Assembly (NCBI GenBank): GCA_958510825.1 | Contig: OY294049.1 | Span: forward strand, 8,804,001 to 8,868,000 | Direction of reading: 5' to 3' | Length of the DNA stretch: 64,000 nt | From: Brachypterus glaber | Lineage: Eukaryota; Arthropoda; Insecta; Coleoptera; Kateretidae | Part shown: positions 55,317-64,000 of the stretch, one piece after another | Numbering within the stretch: the stretch's first letter is position 1 | How the letters are laid out: every line of letters begins with the position of its first letter | The notes under the pieces: model-generated | The model's database searches: none | What the model saw: only the letters and a program-made list of their open reading frames with translations | What the model was told of the DNA's origin: nothing | Program-made: the position numbers and the translations under genes

Positions 55317-57657
55317 ATATTTATTTATTTATTTATTTATTTATTTATTTTACGGGACTTCCCCATTACAGAAATAATTACATATTATTAATTATAACAA
55401 AAGAAATACTAAGCTTAAAGATAGCTAAAAATATACTTAAATATAAATGCACATGTATACCAAACTAGAAATTTTATACTAAACTACTGCAGTGTAACTA
55501 AAAGTGAACTTTAAAGTTTTGAAAATTAAATCTAAACAAGTCAATATCAAAGTTGTTTATATAAACCAAAGCTTTATTAAACGGCGTATTTAAAAGATAG
55601 TTTGTATGATAAATATTTAATTGGAAAGTACGACTTTGCCTAATACCGGGTCTTGGGACCGAAAATTTTAACAAATTAAGTAAATCTGGACAATCAATTA
55701 CTCCGTGTACTATTTTATATATAAAACACACATGGGAAAATGTTCTTCTAGATTCCAGTGTTTTCAGATTTAACAGATTTTGAATTGCGTTATAATCGTG
55801 GTTCCTAATAGTAAAGTTTACCTTGAAAGCTAAGTTTCTGAGAATTCTATGCTGTACCCCTTCCAAAAGTTTGATATCAATTTGGTAGTATGGAGCCCAA
55901 ATAATAGATGAATACTCCAAGTTAGACCGCACAAGAGATTTATATACTGTAAGAATAGTTGATGGATTAAATGAAGTTAAATTTCGCACAATAAAACCCA
56001 AGATTTTATTTGATTTTGAGGTGATTGTTTTTATGTGCTCAGAGAAATTGCAACTTTCATTAAATGTTATACCTAGATCCTTAACCGATGATACGTAGCT
56101 TAAGGGCGAGTTATTTAAATTATAAAAAGAATTACATTTTTTTGTACCTGTAAAAAAACTGATATAGCAACATTTACCAATGTTAAGCTCTAGTTTATTT
56201 TTTATCGACCAGTTAAATATTATGTCCAAGTCATACTGCAATAGTAACATATCCTCCCTAGATTTAACTTCGCGAAAAACTTTTAAATCGTCAGCAAACA
56301 TTAAATATTCACTAAAAAGAATGTCATCACCTATGTCATTAACAAATATTAAAAATATCAGAGGGGCGCAATGAGATCCTTGAGGAACACCAGATGTTAC
56401 TTCGATTATACCTGATAGGACACCTCCAAATTTCACACTTTGGGTTCTGTTCATTATGAAACTAACAATCCATTTTATAGTTTTAAGAGAGAATCCAAAC
56501 TTAAAGAGCTTTTCAATTAATAAGGTATGATCAACTCTGTCGAAAGCTTTAGAAAAATCCGTGTAAATCGAATCGAGTTGAGAATACTTGGATAAGTTGT
56601 TTAGTATTTTGGATTTATAAAGAAGTAAGTTTGACGATGTTGAACGCGCAGAGAAGAAACCATGTTGCTGGTGTATAATAAAAGGTTTGCAGGCCCATGT
56701 TAGCTGGTCACAGATAAGACTATCAAAAAGTTTTGAAATATTCGATTGAATTGATACCCCTCGATAATTTTTAATATTGTTGCGGTCTCCCGATTTAAAT
56801 ATTGGGACAATAAAACTGTGTTTCCAGATTACAGGAAATGTGCCTTCATTAATAGATCTATTAAATATAATAGATAACGGTTCCGAGATGGTGCAAACAC
56901 AGTTTTTTAAGAAAAAGTTAGGAATACCGTCAGGTCCAGAAGAAAATTTATTGGGTAATTTATTAATTTTTTTAAAAACGTCCATCACAGTTATATCTCT
57001 TATTGAAATATTACGAGATCCACTCACTACTGGTTCATCAAAGTGCGGAAGGACGTTACCCCTGCTGTAAACTGTGGCAAAATATTCTGCAAATAAATTT
57101 GCAATATCTTCAGCATTGGATGCTGTAGAGTTATCTAGAGACATAACATTGGGAATTGAATTTGTTTGCTTTTTATCATTAATAAACTGCCAAAAGCTTT
57201 TAGGATTTGAATTGAAGTTAAACTCCATTTTTCTTAAGTAATTTCCATAACAAACTTTTGAAAGGTTTTTACATGTAGCTCTTAAATTGGAAAATACTTC
57301 AAAATCAAGTGGACTTTGACTGATCTGGTAGTTTTTATGTGCGGATTTTTTTTGTGTGACTAAACGGCGTAAATCTGAATTAAACCATTTGGGAAAAGTA
57401 TTTTTTACATAACGTTTTGTTGGAACATAAAGAGAAATACCGGTATATAAAATTTCATAAAACAAATTTGTTGCCTCTTCCGCATTTAAGTTTTTCAACA
57501 TCTCGGGCCAGTCAAAATTCGAAAGATAATCGTTAAGATAGATATAGTTTGAATTTCTAAAATCAAGATAAAATTCTTTATAATTTAGGGCGGCATTTTT
57601 TTCTTTTCCAACAAAAATATTAAAAGCGTAAGCAATATGATGATTTGAATAATTTAA
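55317..57657 (-). mobile_element. 5'-truncated LINE, Jockey-like, with simple-repeat tail
   Basis: It runs on the minus strand from about 57657 to an (AAAT)n tail at 55317-55351. The 3' UTR is about 145 bp before the tail. The 5' junction lies within the endonuclease C-terminus. Confidence 0.82.
55498..57657 (-). CDS. LINE endonuclease tail and full reverse transcriptase (open frame)
   Basis: The frame is open from 57657. The first ATG is at 57501, but the upstream codons (SNHHIAYAFNIFVGKE, then NDYLSNFDWPEML) continue the protein and include the end of the endonuclease, so the copy is 5'-truncated. RT motifs are complete: NYRGVSIQSNISKLFD, YTDFSKAFDRVDH, TSGVPQGSHCAPLIFLIFVND, catalytic YLMFADDLKVF, and VKDLGITFNESCNF, with a long C-terminal region of the Jockey type (YKSLVRSNLEYSSIIWAP). 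It has no frameshift over 2 kb, so it is young. It is a different clade from the ORF2 at 10420. Confidence 0.85.
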   Translation of the reverse strand, partial: LNYSNHHIAYAFNIFVGKEKNAALNYKEFYLDFRNSNYIYLNDYLSNFDWPEMLKNLNAEEATNLFYEILYTGISLYVPTKRYVKNTFPKWFNSDLRRLVTQKKSAHKNYQISQSPLDFEVFSNLRATCKNLSKVCYGNYLRKMEFNFNSNPKSFWQFINDKKQTNSIPNVMSLDNSTASNAEDIANLFAEYFATVYSRGNVLPHFDEPVVSGSRNISIRDITVMDVFKKINKLPNKFSSGPDGIPNFFLKNCVCTISEPLSIIFNRSINEGTFPVIWKHSFIVPIFKSGDRNNIKNYRGVSIQSNISKLFDSLICDQLTWACKPFIIHQQHGFFSARSTSSNLLLYKSKILNNLSKYSQLDSIYTDFSKAFDRVDHTLLIEKLFKFGFSLKTIKWIVSFIMNRTQSVKFGGVLSGIIEVTSGVPQGSHCAPLIFLIFVNDIGDDILFSEYLMFADDLKVFREVKSREDMLLLQYDLDIIFNWSIKNKLELNIGKCCYISFFTGTKKCNSFYNLNNSPLSYVSSVKDLGITFNESCNFSEHIKTITSKSNKILGFIVRNLTSFNPSTILTVYKSLVRSNLEYSSIIWAPYYQIDIKLLEGVQHRILRNLAFKVNFTIRNHDYNAIQNLLNLKTLESRRTFSHVCFIYKIVHGVIDCPDLLNLLKFSVPRPGIRQSRTFQLNIYHTNYLLNTPFNKALVYINNFDIDLFRFNFQNFKVHF

Positions 57658-57863
57658 TTACAGTCTTAATTTAAGAAATCGTTGTTTTATGTACCTGCCT
57701 ATGGATAATCTTGAACCAAGAAATTATATCCGTATTTACTTGATTTTTATGTTTTTCTGTGATGTAATTGGTTCAAGGATAATTCAATATATTGAAGGTA
57801 TTGATAGATAATCTTATTTGTAGAATCCTAGGTTTTATGACTTCTAAATATTAACTCCAAATC

Positions 57864-57941
57864 ATGAGTTTTGATGCGACCAATTTTGCTAAGAAATTAA
57901 AGAAAATAATACGTAAGGCCTATGAAGAAAAAACTTTGGAG
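57864..57941 (+). CDS. Possible first coding exon of an unidentified gene
   Basis: ATG at 57864 opens 26 codons, MSFDATNFAKKLKKIIRKA then YEEKTLE, ending at a donor-like GAG|GTACGC. The composition is more protein-like than the surroundings, and the frame stops soon after the putative donor. No downstream exon was found and I do not recognise the protein. It may be chance. Confidence 0.25.
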
Positions 57942-59090
57942 GTACGCTATTTATATTAATTCAATGTTCATATTTTTGTTAGTTCGCCTTATAAGCTTAA
58001 GTGGGCAATCTAAATGAATCGAAATTAATTACTACTACATTTTTTACTACTCTTTGTTTTTACTAAATTTTTAAAAACAACACCTCCAGCGCATATTAGT
58101 ATATTATGTACCTAGTATGCGAACTAAGTCTTTAGTGTTCGAGACAAAAGTTTTTTTGCTGAGACCGAATGAGATAAATATTTTCTACTAGCTAAAGCTA
58201 ACTACAAATATGAGATAAAGAATAGTATATTATTCAATGACTTATTCATTCATTCATTCATTCATTCATTGACAATGAGTGTATAATATTTGCTATTAAT
58301 GGCAGTCAATCTGTTATAGTGGCTTATTTAGGAGCTCTTATTTGGTGCTTAGCTCTTTTGTTTTAGTTAAATCATTTTAATATTATGAACAAGTATTAAA
58401 ATGCTTTAAATAAAAATAAATTCAGTTCGATCTGATACTCTTTAAAATGTTTATATATCGTTTGACTCACGTGATCACATTTATAGCAATTGGCGGATTT
58501 TCAGCACGGTTTAGAATCTTTTTAGTCATTTTGAAATTTGGTACAATTCTGTAGGCTTTTTAAAAGGAAAAAAATAAGATTTCAATCCCTTTTCCACTTA
58601 TAGAAAAACTACAGACAATTTTCAACGATTTTTTACGATTTATGGGTATTTTACGCATTTTAGGGGCCCAATTAGGACCCTTAGAGAAGTTTGATCAATC
58701 TCGTATATTCAAAATTTTCTAGTCACACCTAAATGAAAATTAATAAAAATAATAATAATAATTAATAATAATAAATATATATACAAACATGTAATCAGTT
58801 TCGCCTATCCCAAAATCCCCTATTTACCAAATTTTACGAAATTATTGAAAACATTTTAAAATATTTACCCCTCACCATAAAACGCCATAAAACGCCATAA
58901 AACACAAAAATACGAGTAAAAAATATTGAAAATTTTTGCACGAATACAAGTCCTTAAGGCTTTCTCGAAATTATGAAAATTTCCAAAATGGGAAATCAAA
59001 ATAGCGAAGGCTTACTGATCACTAAAAACAGCACGGGCTTAAATATGAGTTTTTTTGTTAAGAAATAGGCTTAACTGCTAGTAAATTACA
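57942..59090. other. Non-coding stretch with dispersed repeats
   Basis: It contains a (TTCA)n run at 58241-58270, an inverted copy of the 6160-6370 repeat at 58480-58690, and an inverted copy of the 18860-19000 block at 58850-59030. Confidence 0.5.
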
Positions 59091-59763
59091 CAGGACCACA
59101 AAAAAAAGTTAGTTTTTCATAAACCAGACTATATTTTTTCTACGTATTTTTGGGCGCTAAAAACGAATATACCCTTAAAATCTATCGCACGATGTTTTTT
59201 TTATGTATTCAAAGCCATAAAAAATCCGCAAGATTTCAAAAAAAATGCAATTATTGCTAAATAAAAATGATTCATGCCATTACTTGCAGATTTTAAATAT
59301 TTACCCCGCTAAAAAAAAACTTGAGAAAAACAGGCTGGTTTGGACAATTTTATGATATTTTTTCTGTCATGTGCAACCTTAAACGCCCCACAGACTGTCC
59401 ACCACTGGATATAAAAAAAATTGTAAATTTTTATAAAGCATATGTATGTAGAAGTATTACATATATAAACCTTTGGCTGTATCTATATTATTTATATAAA
59501 ATTTTTAATAAAATATATAAAAAAAACACGAAAAAAGTGCCATATTTGGATTTTGTGACCCAGAAAAAAATTAACTAGGGTAGATATTTAAAATCTGCAA
59601 GTATTGACATGAATCGTTTTTATTCAACAATATTTCCATAGAAACTTTTTTTTTAATCTTTCGAATTTTTTTTCGGCTTCGAATGCATACAAAAAACCCA
59701 ATGTGCGCTATATCTCGAGATTTTGAGGGTCAAGAATTTTTTTCATTGCCACATTTGTTTTCC

Positions 59764-60453
59764 GGGGTAACACACATCTCTACTCACACATCTCTTCTCA
59801 CACATCTCTACTCACACACATCTCTACTCACACACATTTCTACTCACACACATCTCTACTCACACACATCTCTACTCACACACATCTCTACTCATTGTCA
59901 TTAGGGTCGATTGACTTTGACATTTATTTGATTGAAACTAGGATACCATGGAGGAATAAAGCACTAACTATATTAATTTAATTTTTTTTTGTAAATCAGC
60001 TTGTTTGGACTGCACAAAAAATCCTATTACTATTAATAGTAATGAACTTCATAATAAATTTTGTTTGCAATACACAAACTTATAAGCTGAATTACAGAAA
60101 AAATATTAAATTAATTTGGTTTAGTCCTTTGTTTCGCCATGGTATCTTAGTTCTAATTAAATAGATGTCAAAGTTAATTGACTTTAATGACATTGAGTAG
60201 AGTTGTGTGTGAGTAGAGATGTGTTTGAGTAGAGTTGTGTGTGAGTAGAGATGTGTTTGAGTAGAGTTGTGTGTGAGTAGAGATGTGTGTGAGTAGAGAT
60301 GTGTGAGTAGAGATGTGTGTGAGTAGAGATGTTTGTGAGTAAAAATGTGCGTGAGTAGAAATGTGTGTGAGTAAAAATGTGTGTGAGTAGAGATGTGTGT
60401 GAGTAGAGATTTTTGTGAGTAAAAATGTGCGTGAGTAGAGATGTGTGTCACCT
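59764..60453. mobile_element. 690-bp MITE with CACACATCTCTACT minisatellite ends
   Basis: The left end is an array of ACACATCTCTACTCAC units (59770-59893). The right end is the inverse array GAGTAGAGATGTGTGT (60195-60448, about sixteen units). Between them GTCGATTGACTTTGACATTT and TACCATGG pair with inverted partners near 60140-60195. The unit resembles the GAGTAGAGATGTTATG unit of the 41681 family. The open frames over both arrays are repeat by-products. Confidence 0.75.
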
Positions 60454-61083
60454 GGAGCAGAAAACGCCCAAAAATACGTAAAAAAATATAGTTTTTATTC
60501 GATTGATTCTAAAAGCGACACTTTTTTTTCATGTTTTACGGGCGAAAAGTTGAACTTTGTGGCCCTAGGGCCAAAAAGTTTTTTTTGCCCGCTAACTAAA
60601 ACTTGTTATTTTTAAGCTTTTTAAAAGAACATGCTTTACCTTTATTGTAATATTTATAAAGAAATATGACCTTTTGGTCTTAAACTATATTTTCTTTTTG
60701 ACCAGATACAGTTATTATAATCAATTCATACAAAATAAAAAAATTTCCATAGCATAACCTCAAAATATATGTCAACTGATTAATCTGTATTCACCCACTA
60801 AAATAAATTAAAAACACAAAATTTAAATTGTAAAATCACTTTCAATATTTATAATATTTATAGAACGGTTTCACAAGTATTATTTTCACAAGAGACACAT
60901 TTTAACAGAAATTAATCACCAAGCTATAGCTTTTTAAATTTAAAAATGAAACAGCAAGCAAAAGAAACGATTCAATTGTTTTTGTAGCGATTTGACTGGA
61001 CAGCAATTTGTCATGGATAACTAGATAAGTAATAAGACAGTAATAATTTATTATAATTAATAACAATCGAATAAAAAATATTG
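60454..61083. other. AT-rich spacer
   Basis: No gene is seen. A partial copy of the 61084-61214 foldback (GGGCGAAAAGTTGAA) lies at 60540. Confidence 0.45.
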
Positions 61084-61214
61084 TATAATACACGGGCAAA
61101 AAGTTAAGTTTCGATTTCGTAGGCTTATTACCCTCGGGCCGGCCCTATCGGCCGGCCCTCGGCTTCTAAAAACCTACTCAATCGAAAAATTTAACTTTTC
61201 GCCCTTGTATTATA
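61084..61214. mobile_element. 131-bp palindromic MITE with GC-rich tip
   Basis: TATAATACACGGGCAAAAAG pairs with the inverse of CTTTTCGCCCTTGTATTATA. The loop region is CGGGCCGGCCC/TATCGGCCGGCCC, a much higher GC content than its surroundings. Confidence 0.75.
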
Positions 61215-62678
61215 AATAACTATTGGTTTATGAAAAACTAATTTAATTTTTTGTGTGATCCTGTGTTACATATTAAATGAAATTACCTTGTTGAAGCTAC
61301 ATTTAAATGTGATCCTTATAGGCAGTGTTATAAATAACAAAATAGAGCGGAGACCGGAATATATGCTAAGGCTTCATTCACAATTAATAGGGAAACAAAA
61401 CTGGAATAATATCACTCTTACATAGCTTGCGGCATACTGAAGCAGGTCTCTATACATTTACGATAGAGATAATCTTGTAAACTTATAAGGGTATAAATAA
61501 AGTGACATGCTAAAAACTATATTGCTCTATGCACATAATTTTGTAATTTTAATTTTTCACTACTAGCTTTAGAACATACCATTATTTATCATGTTTTCAG
61601 ACTGTGAAATCACTTTTCTTCACCTATAGCAATAATAATTTTTTCTCTCCTAGTAGGAGTAAACTTTATAAACAATGGATTTCTGTCACTTTATATGTTT
61701 CAGTTTTTTGTGCAACTTTTACTAATTAAACCCAAGAAAATAGTTTTAAATAACTTTTTATTTATTAAATATAATTAATTATAATTATTACCAATTAATA
61801 CAATCAATAATTAGCTAAATATTGTGAAAAAAAATTTAAAAAAAAAACAATATTTTTAAACGTCAGTTCAAAGTATTTATTTGAGTAAATGTCATTGATC
61901 AAGGCTACTTGATTTTTATGAAAATTTCAAGAAATCATTTCATAATTTATTTTATTATTTGAATAATAGCAATTATATACCAAGGTAGAGAACACATTTT
62001 TTATAGCCAAGCGTATTAAATCCCGAGCTGCGTAGCAGCAAGGGATTTAAGAGTGCGAGGCTATAATAGTCTTCTCTACCGTAGTTTATATATTAGTTTT
62101 TTTCACTATTAGCACTATTTAACTATTATTAATTATCTTTGGAACCCCATGGTCATGTTTTGGTGGTTAAACAAAAAATATACGACCTATAGTCTTTCTT
62201 TGAACATTTGAATATTAAATAATTTTGGATTTCTTAACTATACAAATAAATTTTATTTAATTTTGGATTAATTTAAATTATTTTTTTTTTAATAGCTAGC
62301 TAATATTATTAAATATTAAATATTAAGTATTAAAATGTGTATTATTAAATTATTGATATAGACTTATTGATATTACTATGGCTCTTTATATTTTTTAATT
62401 TCTGATGGTCTAGGAGTCCATTTTTTTTAATTAAATACTAACGAAAAGATTGCTAAATAAAAATATATCTTGTTAACAACATTAAATCTAACGAATAATA
62501 GGATTATTTTCGATTTTATAAGGATTCTTTACTATTTTACTTCTAGCCCTCTATTATAGGACATTTAGTACTTAGTTTTATTCAATAATTAGTTACAAAT
62601 GATGTCACACAGTAAAAAAATATTTTTGCGCTCGCTGCCAAAGTATATTCTGTTCAATTTCATAGTAATTTAATAGTA
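61215..62678. other. AT-rich spacer with one small foldback
   Basis: No gene is seen apart from the MITE at 61984-62080. Confidence 0.45.
61984..62080. mobile_element. 97-bp palindromic MITE
   Basis: GGTAGAGAA...TATAGCC pairs with GGCTATAATAGTCTTCTCTACC around TTAAATCCCGAGC/GCAAGGGATTTAA. The arms enclose GAGCTGCGTAGCAGC. Confidence 0.7.
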
Positions 62679-63478
62679 GGGGAAGTCAGGGTTAACTGGG
62701 CCACAGGGTTAACTGGTCCACCTGGATTTTATCAACTTTTTTTATTAGTATTGGCGCCTTAAGGCAAATTCTGGTGATATTTAGTTAGTAGTATTGTATT
62801 ATGACGGACCGTATTGTCCATGTGTAAGGTGTAGTAAAAAAAGTTAATTATTTTCGATGTAAAGTACCTTAACTTTTATTTTTTAATTAATACTTTTTTA
62901 TTAATAGGAGGATCTAGACTAATATTTTTATACTGAGTATTTTATTAATTATTCTGCATAATTTCCGCCTTCTAATATCTTATTAAGTAATTTTATGATT
63001 TTATTCAGTGGTGTCACTCAGGGTTAACTGGTTTGGGGTTAACTGGACCACTTATGTCAATATTAATTAGTTCGGGGTTAACTGTGCCATGTCCAGTTAA
63101 CCCCGGACCAGTTAACCCTCAGATATATCTAATATTTAACATATTATGTTGTCTATTTTCATGTTAGAATTAAATTTTATTTGATTTCAAATCGATTTTA
63201 TTTTAAATAATTACAATACAATACATTTTTGTTAGTGGAACAGTTAACCCTGAGTAGTGGTCCAGTTGACCCTGCCCTATGGGGTTAACTGGTCCAGCGG
63301 GGTTAACTGGTTTATCGTTAATAACTTTTTTTATATAAATAATATTTGTCTGAAGTATTAATATGTTCTAACTATAGTATTAATCTGCCTATTGCTATAG
63401 AAAATATTTGAAAATTGTTTACTGGTTTTTCAAAAACTCGATATGAAAAAAAGCAGCCCAGTTAACCCCGACTTCCCC
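62679..63478. mobile_element. 800-bp MITE built on GGGTTAACTGG repeats, TA target duplication
   Basis: The ends GGGGAAGTCAGGGTTAACTG and (inverted) GGGGAAGTCGGGGTTAACTG have TA outside each (62677-62678 and 63479-63480). About a dozen copies of GGGTTAACTGGWCCA occur at the ends, in a middle cluster (63020-63115) and near 63240-63310, in both orientations. The spacer sequence is AT-rich and non-coding. Confidence 0.8.
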
Positions 63479-63480
63479 TA

Positions 63481-64000
63481 TTACATAACGTGTGCGGAAA
63501 GTGACTTCTTTCGCATGAGCCAATGTTTAGCACATACCTTGCAATGGCGAGTGCGGAAACATCGAGTATGCAAGAAATATACTTTCGGACAAGTTATGTA
63601 CACTGTTTTCTCTACGACCCTAACAAAAATAAAACTATTGAAAAAAAATGTTTTCTGTAAATGAAAATGAATATAGTTATCATTATTTAAAATTATTCGA
63701 TTGAGTTAAATTAAGTAACTATTAAAAAACACCAGTAGTTCACAGAAAAATAAATAATTTAGCTGCAGTTGTGCTAAAATTATCGCATTTGTATGCGTTA
63801 ACCTTAATAAATCAATTCAAGTTTTCCTTAGTTTTCTTTTTGGGAAAAAAAAAATTTGAAAAAAATAAATTTAAAAAAAAAATCAAAAATTCTTTTTTTT
63901 TGAAAACTGAAAAAGTTTAATAACTTTTTTTTAGAGGAATTAATTTCAAAATTGGTAGAATTAATCCTTAGATAAAAGTTCTTGAAAAAGTTAATCGAAA
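63481..64000. other. Non-coding window end
   Basis: A frame at 63443-63664 crosses out of the MITE and has no recognisable domain. The last 150 bases are A/T homopolymer-rich. No gene is seen. Confidence 0.4.

Larger units (their letters stand above)
59091..61285. mobile_element. Interrupted palindromic element
   Basis: The left rim (ACACAGGACCACAAAAAAAA to TTTTTCATAAACCA) is the inverse of 61233-61280, and 59136-59163 (CTACGTATTTTTGGGCG) is the inverse of 60458-60490. A shorter foldback lies at 59195-59312 with 59580-59705. At least one younger MITE (59764-60453) is nested inside. Boundaries are approximate. Confidence 0.5.

Noticed and set aside
59321..59578. 85-residue ORF
   Set aside because: It lies within the interrupted palindromic element, has no domain, and its start is not an ATG in a supported context.
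59683..60451. ORFs rich in HTHLYS/THIST repeats on both strands
   Set aside because: They are readings of the CACACATCTCTACT minisatellite ends.

Overview
This 64-kb window is AT-rich, intron-bearing animal DNA packed with transposons. It is almost certainly from an insect, but the order cannot be fixed from the sequence. The only host gene recognised is a minus-strand PDZ scaffold gene, most likely Patj (PATJ/MPDZ family). Five consecutive coding exons lie at 53042-45472. Three of them form one complete PDZ domain, followed by an acidic linker. All splice sites are GT-AG and the phases agree. The remaining Patj exons are not visible, so much of the window is probably Patj intron or 3' flank.

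Region by region: 1-9 kb holds a 1.0-kb palindromic MITE with a TA duplication, a 593-bp element carrying hammerhead ribozymes, a tRNA-derived SINE and a 1.8-kb palindrome flanked by TCTA. 9.4-13.7 kb is a nearly complete two-ORF LINE. 14-20 kb holds a palindrome, a LINE relic and GC-rich tandem repeats. 20-23 kb is a 3-kb transposon with 0.6-kb inverted ends and a cysteine-rich ORF. 24.5-25.8 kb is an inverted transposon relic interrupted by a SINE. 26-45 kb is a mosaic of MITEs, including a family whose ends are arrays of a 16-17-bp repeat, plus two 5'-truncated LINEs. 45-53 kb carries the Patj exons and, in one intron, a piggyBac relic holding a second hammerhead element. 54.7-55.2 kb is a pure pentanucleotide array. 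55.3-57.7 kb is a 5'-truncated LINE with an open reverse transcriptase frame. 59-63.5 kb holds more palindromic elements, one built from GTTAACTGG repeats.

The most striking content is two non-coding elements (3491-4083 and 50452-51537) with unrelated sequences but the same plan: an inverted 3'-side fragment, one full unit (354 or 436 bp) and a partial second unit. Each carries type I hammerhead ribozymes (CUGAAGA, a 4-bp stem II, GAAA, a minimal stem III) and is flanked by an 11-12-bp target duplication. They resemble animal retrozymes or non-autonomous Penelope-like elements. The inverted arm of the second places an intact ribozyme in the sense orientation of the Patj pre-mRNA.

All calls come from reading the sequence by eye. 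Family names rest on motif recognition, not on a search.
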